A DNA stretch of 64,000 nucleotides from Paenibacillus odorifer (lineage in GTDB: Bacteria > Bacillota > Bacilli > Paenibacillales > Paenibacillaceae): assembly GCF_000758725.1 (NCBI RefSeq), contig NZ_CP009428.1, positions 3,968,001 through 4,032,000 of the forward strand, read 5' to 3'. Positions 17,114 to 23,939 of this stretch are shown one piece after another (the first letter of the stretch is position 1; each line of letters opens with the position of its first letter). Made by a program: the position numbers and the translations under genes. The notes under the pieces were generated by a model, which saw nothing but the letters and a program-made list of their open reading frames with translations, was not told the origin of the DNA and did no database searches.

Positions 17114-18076
17114 TCAGGAGATATCTTTACGGTTCAGAACATGATTAACATTGCTTAACATGCCGGACAGGATACCCGCAATTGGGAATACTGCCCAATT
17201 GATGTCCCAGCGCCCATAGACAAAACCCGTGAACAGAAAAATCGCCGTCGCCAAAGGCCATAACACAGCCCCAACAACTCCAACAAATCGGTTCTCTTCC
17301 TGCTTCTCTGCAATGATTTTCGGCTCCTCCAGCAACTTCGTATAAGTACCCTGGATATTCCCGTAATAGATGAACAGAAACACCGCTACAGCCGCAATAA
17401 ACAGAAAAGCAGCGACTCCATAGGGAGCATAGTCATCGTTGACATAGCTAGTGGTGAAGATAAAAGCCGGCGACAGCACACACAGGCAGACTCCTGTAAT
17501 CAGAGAAAGACGGTAAGTCGGAGCATAAAGACTTTGGCTCCGTTGAAGCGCCATCTTTAGAGCGTAAGGCAGCTGAAAACCTTGCTCCAGACTCTTAAAG
17601 CGATCCAGCTTCATTCCGCTGTGTATAAACATCCCGACCGCGATAGCGACCAGCACGAACATTCCGACTAGCCCCAGCATAGAACCTTTATCACTCATAA
17701 CAGCCTTATTTTCAAATATTGTATCCAGGGTGATCAAAAACGCCACTCCGCATGCGCAGAGAAAAACGCCGATACCCGTCCATAATCCAGCGCTTCGTCT
17801 GGCCGCCGCATAAGCGTAAACCTCTTCTTCCGTCAGCACCGGAATAGCCTGTTCCGGCGCAACTGGATCGATGCCAAGCTCCGCTGTCAGCTCTTCAATA
17901 TTGCCGAATTCCGATATGACGATACCAATCGCCTCATTCTCCGACTTGCCAGCAAGCTTCAGCTCTAGGTACTTCTCCTCCATCCCGGATAGCAGCTCTT
18001 GCTTCAGATGTTCCAGTTCCTGAGTCTTTGGCAGACCCGCAAACATATTATCCAGATATACTATGATCGTCTCCAT
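17114..18076 (-). CDS. Membrane protein with HAAS/permease-prefix N-terminal domain
   Basis: A 320-residue protein. The first 70 residues form a helical cytoplasmic domain (LPKTQELEHLKQELLSG, then EAIGIVISEFGNIEELTAELG) of the HAAS/permease-prefix type often found beside PadR regulators. Six hydrophobic segments follow. Such proteins are usually controlled by the PadR gene next to them and are thought to sense envelope stress; the exact function is unknown. It starts 6 bp after the padR-like stop codon, so the two are one transcription unit. Confidence 0.72.
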   Translation of the reverse strand: METIIVYLDNMFAGLPKTQELEHLKQELLSGMEEKYLELKLAGKSENEAIGIVISEFGNIEELTAELGIDPVAPEQAIPVLTEEEVYAYAAARRSAGLWTGIGVFLCACGVAFLITLDTIFENKAVMSDKGSMLGLVGMFVLVAIAVGMFIHSGMKLDRFKSLEQGFQLPYALKMALQRSQSLYAPTYRLSLITGVCLCVLSPAFIFTTSYVNDDYAPYGVAAFLFIAAVAVFLFIYYGNIQGTYTKLLEEPKIIAEKQEENRFVGVVGAVLWPLATAIFLFTGFVYGRWDINWAVFPIAGILSGMLSNVNHVLNRKDIS

Positions 18077-18082
18077 GCTCTA

Positions 18083-18409
18083 TCACCACTCCTTGATAAA
18101 TTGGTTTACAACTTGCTGCGTAACCTTCCATTCCTCACATTTTTCTCGGTAATAGGCGAGACCCAACGAGGTAATCCGGTAATACGTACGCCGCTTGCCA
18201 AGACTCTCATCCAGATAAAAGGATTCTATATACCCGTTTTTCTCCAGTCGGGTGAAGGCAGAATATAACGTTGTCTCCTTCATGACATATTTCTCCTGCG
18301 TTAACTGCCTGATATTTTTGGAAATCTCGTACCCGTAAGATTCCCCGTCCAGCAGCATGTAGAGGATCATCGTATCATTGTAGCCGCGTATAACATCACT
18401 GCTGATCAA
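18083..18409 (-). CDS. PadR-family transcriptional regulator
   Basis: A 108-residue winged-helix repressor with the PadR signature: MILYMLLDGESYGYEISKNI, then TLYSAFTRLEKNGYI and RTYYRITSLG in the wing. The C-terminal helix (about 85-108) would dimerise. The start is TTG with GGGGGA a few bases upstream. A perfect 19-bp inverted repeat (18427-18482) surrounds its promoter, so it very likely represses itself and the downstream membrane-protein gene. Confidence 0.87.
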   Translation of the reverse strand: MISSDVIRGYNDTMILYMLLDGESYGYEISKNIRQLTQEKYVMKETTLYSAFTRLEKNGYIESFYLDESLGKRRTYYRITSLGLAYYREKCEEWKVTQQVVNQFIKEW

Positions 18410-18426
18410 GAATATCCCCCCATGAT

Positions 18427-18482
18427 TACTTCATCTGTCGTAGTAGTTGCAGTATAGCATAATTACTACGACAGATGAAGTA
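18427..18482 (-). promoter_or_regulatory. Perfect 19-bp inverted repeat, probable PadR operator and promoter
   Basis: TACTTCATCTGTCGTAGTA at 18427-18445 is exactly inverted at 18464-18482, with an 18-nt spacer. The spacer contains TATACT (leftward) that can serve as the -10 box of the padR-like gene. One arm therefore covers the -35 region and the other the start site, which is a typical repressor layout. Confidence 0.8.
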
Positions 18483-18692
18483 GTTAATGGAAAAATAGGC
18501 CAAAATAATTTGAGGACCGAACCTTCTTTGATTAAATCCAATTGCTTTCTGCGCATGACGTAGCTTCCAATACGGAGTTACGTGTACGAAGGTTCATGCC
18601 AGTAGTGTGTTTGCAACGTCGATGGTGTTTACTAGTAGGTTGTTTGCGAGGACGGGGGTGTTTACCTCCCCTTACTTTGGCGGACGAGGTAC

Positions 18693-18873
18693 TATCGGAC
18701 TCAGTTGACCTTATTCGCAGAAATTCCCCACTTTTCTGATCCTATCGGACCTCAATGCACCTATTGGCGCACAAAACATCATATTTAGAACCCTTTCTAG
18801 GGAATAGCTGCACTGGAGTCCGAAACTACGCTGGAACTGCGAAAAACATACTAATAACACCATTGGGGTCCGT
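18693..18873. repeat. Four copies of the dispersed GTCCGA element
   Basis: Two copies in one orientation (18693-18715 and 18743-18765, TATCGGAC start) are followed by two in the other (18803-18824 and 18853-18873, GTCCG end). The arrangement can fold into nested hairpins. The element matches those at 309-440. Confidence 0.6.
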
Positions 18874-18927
18874 ACCACAGTGGACAATTATGAGTCGGCG
18901 ATGTGATTTAGAAGTCGATTGGTAATT

Positions 18928-19091
18928 TTGTTGATGTTGTTGTTGTAGATGTTGATGATGTTGGTGATGTTGATGTTGATGGTGATGGTGACGTTGATGT
19001 TGACGTTGACGTTGATGGTGATGTTGATGGTGACGTTGACGTTGATGTTGTTGTTGGTGTTGGTGTTGGTGATGTTAGTGATGTTGATGTA
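18928..19091 (+). repeat. Degenerate GNT trinucleotide tract
   Basis: The strand shown is an almost unbroken series of GTT, GAT, GGT and GAC triplets over 164 bp, with strong purine/pyrimidine skew. One frame would give a pure Val/Asp/Gly chain but has no start codon; another gives a 47-residue Met/Leu/Val/Thr peptide without a ribosome-binding site. It is best read as a slippage-prone low-complexity tract. Confidence 0.8.
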
Positions 19092-19131
19092 AATTCAAGC
19101 GAACGGAGTCAAAGTCAGCAAGTCAAAACAC

Positions 19132-19182
19132 AAAACAGCGGTTCTCCCATATTGGGGAGAACCGCTGTTTTGTTGTTTTTTT
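19132..19182. terminator. Strong bidirectional terminator
   Basis: AAAACAGCGGTTCTCCC at 19132-19148 is perfectly inverted at 19155-19171 (17 pairs, 6-nt loop). A T-rich run follows on the plus strand and a shorter T-rich stretch on the minus strand. It ends the leftward SDR gene. Confidence 0.88.
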
Positions 19183-19239
19183 ATAATTAAAATAGTTAAT
19201 CATTGCTAAGGAATACACCAGCTTGAATACGTTGACCCA

Positions 19240-20034
19240 TTAATGTCGCGTACGGAGCATGCGTCCAACAAAATAAAGCATTTGTTTACGTGTGAAAAAA
19301 CGTGACATTTGAGCTGAAATATAGTTTGTAAATCCTGGGACAGCAAACACTTTTTTAGCTTGAAGCGAACGAATAGCCACTTGAACCACATTTTCTGGAG
19401 TATCTCGTTTCCCGACCGAAGCTTCATCGGCTCCTACAACATTAAAAAATTCTGTTTCCGTAGACCCCGGACATAACGCAAGAAATTGTACGCCCCGTTT
19501 CCGATTTTCCTCCCATAGCGCTTGTGTAAATGATAATACAAAAGCTTTTGTCGCTCCATATACAGCCATATTAGGAAGAGGTTGAAATGCTGCTGTTGAT
19601 GCAACGTTTATAATCACTCCGCTTTTTCTTTTTAACATCTCTGGCAAAAACAAATGGGTCAGATCTACAACCGCCAATACATTTAGCATCACTTCTTCAT
19701 GTTGTCTCGAACCAGATAGTTGTTCAAAAAGCCCATGCGTAGCAAAACCTGCATTATTAATAAGAATATCAACGTTCAAGCCACGTTCTACACATTGTTG
19801 ATAGAGCCTGTCAGGGGAACCTTCTTGAGATAAATCAGCAACTAGAACCTCCGCTTGAATTTGAAATTCTCGTTGTAATTTTCCCGCTAAAGCAATCAAT
19901 TTATCTTCAGAACGGGCGACTAAAATTAAGTGACTTCCTTTGGCTGCAAGTTCTCGAGCAAACGCTTCACCTATACCCGAAGAAGCTCCGGTAATCAACG
20001 CCCATTTATTTTGAATTGTAATCATTGCTATCAT
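19240..20034 (-). CDS. Short-chain dehydrogenase/reductase
   Basis: A 264-residue classical SDR. TGASSGIG (15-22) binds NAD(P), NNAG is at 93-96, and the catalytic residues are S146, Y159 and K163 (YGATK). The C-terminal 30 residues are basic and slightly hydrophobic. Substrate is unknown. It is divergent from the TetR-type gene and has an excellent promoter with a palindrome just downstream, so the TetR protein probably controls it. Of two close ATGs the first is kept; GGGAGAG stands directly before it. Confidence 0.85.
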   Translation of the reverse strand: MIAMITIQNKWALITGASSGIGEAFARELAAKGSHLILVARSEDKLIALAGKLQREFQIQAEVLVADLSQEGSPDRLYQQCVERGLNVDILINNAGFATHGLFEQLSGSRQHEEVMLNVLAVVDLTHLFLPEMLKRKSGVIINVASTAAFQPLPNMAVYGATKAFVLSFTQALWEENRKRGVQFLALCPGSTETEFFNVVGADEASVGKRDTPENVVQVAIRSLQAKKVFAVPGFTNYISAQMSRFFTRKQMLYFVGRMLRTRH

Positions 20035-20056
20035 CTCTCCCTTTAATGACCATCTA

Positions 20057-20069
20057 GAAACACTGTTTC
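20057..20069. promoter_or_regulatory. 13-bp palindrome GAAACACTGTTTC, candidate TetR operator
   Basis: A perfect palindrome with one central base lies 10 nt after the -10 box of the SDR promoter, covering the transcription start region. Its position between the SDR gene and the divergent TetR-type gene suggests it is the repressor site. Confidence 0.55.
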
Positions 20070-20079
20070 AATATGAATC

Positions 20080-20108
20080 ATTGTATCCAAGTGAGGTTGC
20101 GTTGTCAA
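20080..20108 (-). promoter_or_regulatory. Sigma-A promoter of the SDR gene
   Basis: Leftwards, TTGACA (20108-20103), 17 nt, then TACAAT (20085-20080): a near-consensus vegetative promoter. Confidence 0.8.
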
Positions 20109-20131
20109 ATAAAGTTCTACACATTTAATTA

Positions 20132-20161
20132 TTGGCTATTTCTCTTCTACATCAGTAAAAT
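20132..20161 (+). promoter_or_regulatory. Probable promoter of the TetR-type gene
   Basis: TTGGCT, 18 nt, then TAAAAT, followed by the gene 63 bp later. A direct repeat TAAAGTTCTA occurs at 20110-20119 and 20200-20209 on either side and could be a second regulator site. Confidence 0.45.
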
Positions 20162-20224
20162 AAGGTTTAGAAATAACGGCTATCTAAAAAAAGCTAAAGT
20201 AAAGTTCTAAGGAAGTGAAACTAC

Positions 20225-20878
20225 ATGCAAAAATCGTCCGAAATATCTTCTATAGATGCTCAATCTGTTACAACCTACCCAAAAGCAAAACAACAGCATG
20301 CGGAAACATTAAGACTGAACATTATCGAAGCCGCTGCGGCCATCATGCATGAATCCGGACCCGAAGGTGTAACTATTCGCAAGGTTGCTGAAAAAATGGA
20401 ATGTCCCACAAAGATCATTTATAACTTGTTTGGAAACAAGGAAGGTTTAGCGAAGGAGCTTTTTTTGCAAGGGTGTAAATTATTAGCTGCTGCCTTTCAA
20501 GCGGTTCCAAAACAAGATAATCTAAATTTATATCTTCGCGAACTTGGACAAGCTTATTGGGATTTCTCACGGAATCATACCAGCTATTATATGGTTATGT
20601 TCGGAGGGGCCTTTAGTGAATTCAAACCGGAGGAGAAAAGCTTACATGCTATCTTTACGGCACTACAACAAGTGATAGCCCTTATTACAGAAGCGATCGA
20701 ACAAGGGTTTATTAATGAGAAAGACCCTCTCCTTGTTGTTAACCTGGTATGGGCGTCATTGCATGGCGTCATTCATCTGCATTTGGGTGGACATATTCAA
20801 AATGAGGAAACTGCTAAAATATTGTATGATAGATCGGTCTCCAATTTAATTCATACCTTCTTTAAAAAAGATAAGTAA
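20225..20878 (+). CDS. TetR/AcrR-family transcriptional regulator
   Basis: A 217-residue regulator. The N-terminal helix-turn-helix spans about 30-75 (LNIIEAAAAIMHESG, then VTIRKVAEKMECPTKIIYNLFGNKEGL), as in TetR proteins. The C-terminal ligand domain is of the type with a WASLHGVIHLHLGGH segment near the end. AAGGAAGTG precedes the ATG. It lies divergent to the SDR gene and probably controls it; the ligand is unknown. Confidence 0.87.
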   Translation: MQKSSEISSIDAQSVTTYPKAKQQHAETLRLNIIEAAAAIMHESGPEGVTIRKVAEKMECPTKIIYNLFGNKEGLAKELFLQGCKLLAAAFQAVPKQDNLNLYLRELGQAYWDFSRNHTSYYMVMFGGAFSEFKPEEKSLHAIFTALQQVIALITEAIEQGFINEKDPLLVVNLVWASLHGVIHLHLGGHIQNEETAKILYDRSVSNLIHTFFKKDK

Positions 20879-20918
20879 TTCTAAAAAGCCTCTTTGCAAG
20901 TCCCTCCTCAACAAATTT

Positions 20919-20957
20919 AAGCCGTAATCTTGGGATATCCTTTGATCACGGCTTTTT
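20919..20957 (+). terminator. Terminator of the TetR-type gene
   Basis: AAGCCGTAATC pairs with GATCACGGCTT (10 of 11) and is followed by TTTTT. Confidence 0.75.
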
Positions 20958-20970
20958 CAACATAATAAAA

Positions 20971-20999
20971 AACACAAAAAAACGGCATTTCTGCCGTTT
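20971..20999 (-). terminator. Terminator of the ABC exporter operon
   Basis: Read leftwards, AAACGGCA, a 4-nt loop and TGCCGTTT are followed by a run of T. It sits 12 bp after the permease stop codon. Confidence 0.8.
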
Positions 21000-21011
21000 C
21001 TTCATCTCTAA

Positions 21012-21833
21012 TTATGTCCGGCGCATATATGCACGCACAGTAATAGGTGCAAAAATCGCAACAATCACAGCGGCTCCGATAAGTGAGATAGCGAAATCCC
21101 AGCCTACGGTTCCAGAGTTAGCAAGCTCACGGACAGCTGACACAAGATGCGAGATTGGATTTACTTTGACAAACCATTGCAGCCAGTTAGGCATCGTATC
21201 TACAGGCACGAAGGCGTTGGATAGAAACGTGAGTGGGAACAGCACAATCATTGATATCCCCTGTACGCTGGAAGCGGTTCGGGCAATCACACCAAAGAAA
21301 GCGAAAATCCAGCTAATCGACCAGGAGCAGACAATAACCAAAAGCGCAGCAATTGCGACATGCTCCAGACCGCCATCAGGTCGGTAACCCATAATATAGC
21401 CCATGACAAAAGTAAGCACAGTAGCGATCGTGTATCGAATCGTATCTGCCAACAAAGCTCCGGCTAATGGGGCTATTCGGGCAATCGGCAATGACTTAAA
21501 GCGGTCAAACACCCCTTTATCCATGTCTTCCCGCAGTTGGACACCAGTGACGATGGAGGTCGTAATTACAGTCTGCACTAGAATACCAGGAATAATAACG
21601 GGCAAATAGCTCACTACATCTCCTGATATGGCTCCACCAAAAATATAAGTAAACATTAGTGTGAAAATAATTGGCTGCAGCGTTACGTCGAACAATTGCT
21701 CAGGTGTGCGACGGATTTTCAATATCCCGCGATAAGCCATCGTTAACGAGTTACGAACAGATTGTTTGAAGCTCGTATGGTTTTTCAATTGTCGGGTCGC
21801 ACCTGGACTAATAGTAGAAGTTCTCATACTCAT
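21012..21833 (-). CDS. ABC-2 type permease (DrrB-like exporter)
   Basis: A 273-residue membrane protein with six helices and the DrrB-family signature: FDVTLQPIIFTLMFTYIFGGAI near 48-70, REDMDKGVFDRFKSLPI in the first cytoplasmic loop, and FLSNAFVPVDTMPNWLQ before the last helices. It forms the membrane half of a drug or lipid exporter with the upstream ATPase; the genes overlap as ATGA. The exported compound is unknown. Confidence 0.87.
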   Translation of the reverse strand: MSMRTSTISPGATRQLKNHTSFKQSVRNSLTMAYRGILKIRRTPEQLFDVTLQPIIFTLMFTYIFGGAISGDVVSYLPVIIPGILVQTVITTSIVTGVQLREDMDKGVFDRFKSLPIARIAPLAGALLADTIRYTIATVLTFVMGYIMGYRPDGGLEHVAIAALLVIVCSWSISWIFAFFGVIARTASSVQGISMIVLFPLTFLSNAFVPVDTMPNWLQWFVKVNPISHLVSAVRELANSGTVGWDFAISLIGAAVIVAIFAPITVRAYMRRT

Positions 21834-22861
21834 GCTCTTGCTGCCTCCTTATTAATTGATTCTTGTGACGCTTGGGACGCCTCATCCGTAACTCCATGGC
21901 CAGTGATCGTCAAAAACACTTCATCAAGCGTCGGTTTCTGCACACTCATCTCCGCAAGTGGAATCCCCGCTTCGCGGAGTGCAATAAGCAAATCAGTGAC
22001 TAAATCAGCGTTCGCCATCGGTGCAGTAATTTTCCCAGCCTCATTCGGCACAATAGACTGGATATGCAGCACATGTTCCACAATCCGGCGCGCTTGAGCG
22101 ATATCTTTAAGATTTTGGACTTTTAAGTGCAGCGAGGTGGTGCCCACTGAAGCTTTTAGCTCATCCACGGTGCCTTCTGCAACGACATGGCCATGATCAA
22201 TAACTGCAATGCGATCTGCCAGCTGATCGGCTTCTTCAAGATACTGTGTAGTTAACAGCACTGTTGATCCTGTGTTCACCAACCGACGAATGGTATCCCA
22301 CATTTGCGAACGTGTCCGTGGGTCCAGGCCTGTTGTTGGTTCATCCAAAAAGATAAGCGGAGGCTGGGCAATCAGACTCGCTGCAAGATCCAGACGTCGG
22401 CGCATACCGCCAGAGAAATTTCGAAGTGGCCGTTTCGCCGCCTCCGTCAGACCAAACTCTTCTAACAACTCCGCTGCCTTTTGCCGCGCCTCTACCCGCC
22501 CTAACCCTAAAAGACGTGAAAAGATAATCAGATTCTCTGTAGCACTAAGTGACTCATCCACAGAAGCATATTGTCCCGTAACCCCTATCAATTGCCGAAC
22601 AATCTGCGACTCCTTTACCACATCATGCCCGAAGATTCGCGCCGACCCCGCATCCGGACGAAGTAACGTAGCCAGCATCCGAATTACCGTCGTCTTTCCA
22701 GCCCCATTGGGACCAAGAACACCGTAAATTGTGCCTGCCTTAACGTTTAGATTTGCTTCATCAACTGCGCGATTGTCACCAAACGTTTTGACGAGCCCAC
22801 GCGCTTCGACGGCCCAATCTCCAGGGTTGGGCTCAATTATTTTTTTGCGTTCATTTACCAT
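21830..22861 (-). CDS. ABC exporter ATP-binding protein (DrrA-like)
   Basis: A 343-residue ATPase with Walker A GPNGAGKTT (50-58), signature FSGGMRRRLDLA, Walker B LIFLDEPTTGLD and an H-loop after TTQYLEEADQLADR. The last 90 residues form the DrrA-type C-terminal domain (LDEVFLTITGHGV), which couples to the permease. GGAGG lies before the ATG. The operon sits downstream of the ArsR/SRPBCC pair, separated by a terminator. Confidence 0.9.
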   Translation of the reverse strand: MVNERKKIIEPNPGDWAVEARGLVKTFGDNRAVDEANLNVKAGTIYGVLGPNGAGKTTVIRMLATLLRPDAGSARIFGHDVVKESQIVRQLIGVTGQYASVDESLSATENLIIFSRLLGLGRVEARQKAAELLEEFGLTEAAKRPLRNFSGGMRRRLDLAASLIAQPPLIFLDEPTTGLDPRTRSQMWDTIRRLVNTGSTVLLTTQYLEEADQLADRIAVIDHGHVVAEGTVDELKASVGTTSLHLKVQNLKDIAQARRIVEHVLHIQSIVPNEAGKITAPMANADLVTDLLIALREAGIPLAEMSVQKPTLDEVFLTITGHGVTDEASQASQESINKEAARA

Positions 22862-22932
22862 TACAATTCCTCCAACGTTTTAGTTTGTATTGTGATGGTA
22901 ACTCCCTTTTATAAACTGAATTTAAACAACAC

Positions 22933-22968
22933 AAAAAACCGGGGAGCGCGATCTCACGCCTCCCGGTT
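22933..22968 (-). terminator. Terminator of the SRPBCC-ArsR operon
   Basis: Leftwards, AACCGGGAGGCG pairs with CGCTCCCCGGTT (two internal mismatches) and is followed by TTTTT. It begins 3 bp after the stop codon. Confidence 0.82.
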
Positions 22969-22970
22969 TA

Positions 22971-23303
22971 TCACTTCTCGTCTGAGTCAGCCTCAACATA
23001 TTCTTTAAGCGCAAATAATTTATTAGCCCAATAACCTTCAAAAAAGGCAAGCCAATCTTGCAGCTCCAGCAAAGGTTCTGGCTGAAGCTTATACCGGGTC
23101 TCCCGTCCGACTTTCTGACTGCTAACAAGCTGCGCATCGGACAATACCTGTAAATGCTTATTAACAGCGGTTCGGCTGATCGGGTAGCAATCCGTAATAG
23201 ATGCTATAGACATTTCCTTATTAGCGAGCAGCTTTAGCAGACTGCGGCGGGTAGGATCTGCTATCGCCTGAAATACATCATGTCCTGCTTCAGCAACCGG
23301 CAT
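22971..23303 (-). CDS. ArsR-family winged-helix regulator
   Basis: A 110-residue regulator with FQAIADPTRRSLLKLL, ISRTAVNKHLQVL (recognition helix) and the wing VGRETRYKL. It has no cysteine-rich metal-binding motif; the single Cys at position 39 (DCYPI) is isolated, so it belongs to the metal-independent group often joined to SRPBCC genes. It starts 1 bp after the SRPBCC stop codon. The operon promoter contains a perfect 20-bp palindrome, so autoregulation is likely. Confidence 0.87.
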   Translation of the reverse strand: MPVAEAGHDVFQAIADPTRRSLLKLLANKEMSIASITDCYPISRTAVNKHLQVLSDAQLVSSQKVGRETRYKLQPEPLLELQDWLAFFEGYWANKLFALKEYVEADSDEK

Positions 23304-23304
23304 A

Positions 23305-23727
23305 TTAAGCCTCGATATAAGCAGGAAGTTTTTCTTGGACGATTTTTTCCCAGCCGCTGTTCATAAAGCCGCGTACGATTGGATGTGGTTGTCCAAATTC
23401 AGTAACTTTTTCAGGGTCCCATCCAGAATGAATCAAGGTAAATTCAGTTTTCCCTTCGATTTCTTTCAGTTCAAAAGCAAGATGCCAATCCTTCCCCCAA
23501 TTAAAACCAACACGATTCGGAGGATCAACTTCGGTTACTTTACAAGGAGAATCTCCGAATTGTCCAGCATGCAGGATGAATTCATGCCCAACAACAGGCT
23601 CGAATGTACTAGGCATCCACCAGGCTGCCATTCCTTCTGCCGTGGCAACAGCTTTCCAAACCTTTTCTATTGGCGTATCTAGTAAAATCGTTTGACGAAT
23701 TTCTTGTAAGGGTTCTTGAGTTTGCAT
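23305..23727 (-). CDS. SRPBCC/AHSA1-domain protein
   Basis: A 140-residue START-like protein of the AHSA1 group: IRQTILLDTPIEKVWKAVAT, then AAWWMPSTFEPVVGHEF and LIHSGWDP are family hallmarks. Such proteins bind hydrophobic ligands in a helix-grip cavity. The chosen ATG has GGAGG 9 nt upstream; a longer frame upstream crosses the promoter and is rejected. It is co-transcribed with the ArsR-type regulator, a pairing seen widely in Gram-positive genomes. The ligand is unknown. Confidence 0.85.
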   Translation of the reverse strand: MQTQEPLQEIRQTILLDTPIEKVWKAVATAEGMAAWWMPSTFEPVVGHEFILHAGQFGDSPCKVTEVDPPNRVGFNWGKDWHLAFELKEIEGKTEFTLIHSGWDPEKVTEFGQPHPIVRGFMNSGWEKIVQEKLPAYIEA

Positions 23728-23755
23728 AATAAATAGCCTCCAGCATTCAATTAAT

Positions 23756-23808
23756 ATAACACCTTTTGGGTTCACTTTTGATTATAACACCTATAGGTGT
23801 TATGTCAA
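23756..23808 (-). promoter_or_regulatory. Promoter with ArsR operator palindrome
   Basis: Leftwards, TTGACA (23808-23803), 16 nt and TATAAT (23786-23781) form a near-perfect promoter. The spacer is filled by a 20-bp perfect palindrome at 23784-23803 made of two ATAACACCTA halves. A third half-site ATAACACCT lies at 23756-23764, between the promoter and the gene. A repressor bound here would block RNA polymerase directly. Confidence 0.85.
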
Positions 23809-23877
23809 TTTACAGAATTCCCTAATTCTCCGTTCGTTATTCAACGTCTCAATCCCTCAATAGTATCCTTACAGCTA

Positions 23878-23917
23878 TAAAAAAGCCCCTCCCTCGGTCA
23901 TCCCGAAGAAAGGGCCT
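23878..23917 (-). terminator. Terminator of the lyase operon
   Basis: Leftwards, GGCCCTTTCTTCGG pairs imperfectly with CCGAGGGAGGGGC and is followed by TTTTTT. Confidence 0.7.
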
Positions 23918-23939
23918 TCCTATTTTATCAGCTCTATGA

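Larger units (their letters stand above)
18483..19131. other. Gene-free region with dispersed repeats and a GNT tract
   Basis: No gene is supported in this gap of about 650 bp. It contains four further copies of the GTCCGA element (18693-18873) and a 164-bp trinucleotide-periodic tract (18928-19091). The rest is unremarkable. Confidence 0.7.

Noticed and set aside
18949..19092. Open frame of 47 residues made almost only of Met, Leu, Val and Thr
   Set aside because: It is a by-product of the GNT repeat; there is no ribosome-binding site and no sign of coding constraint.
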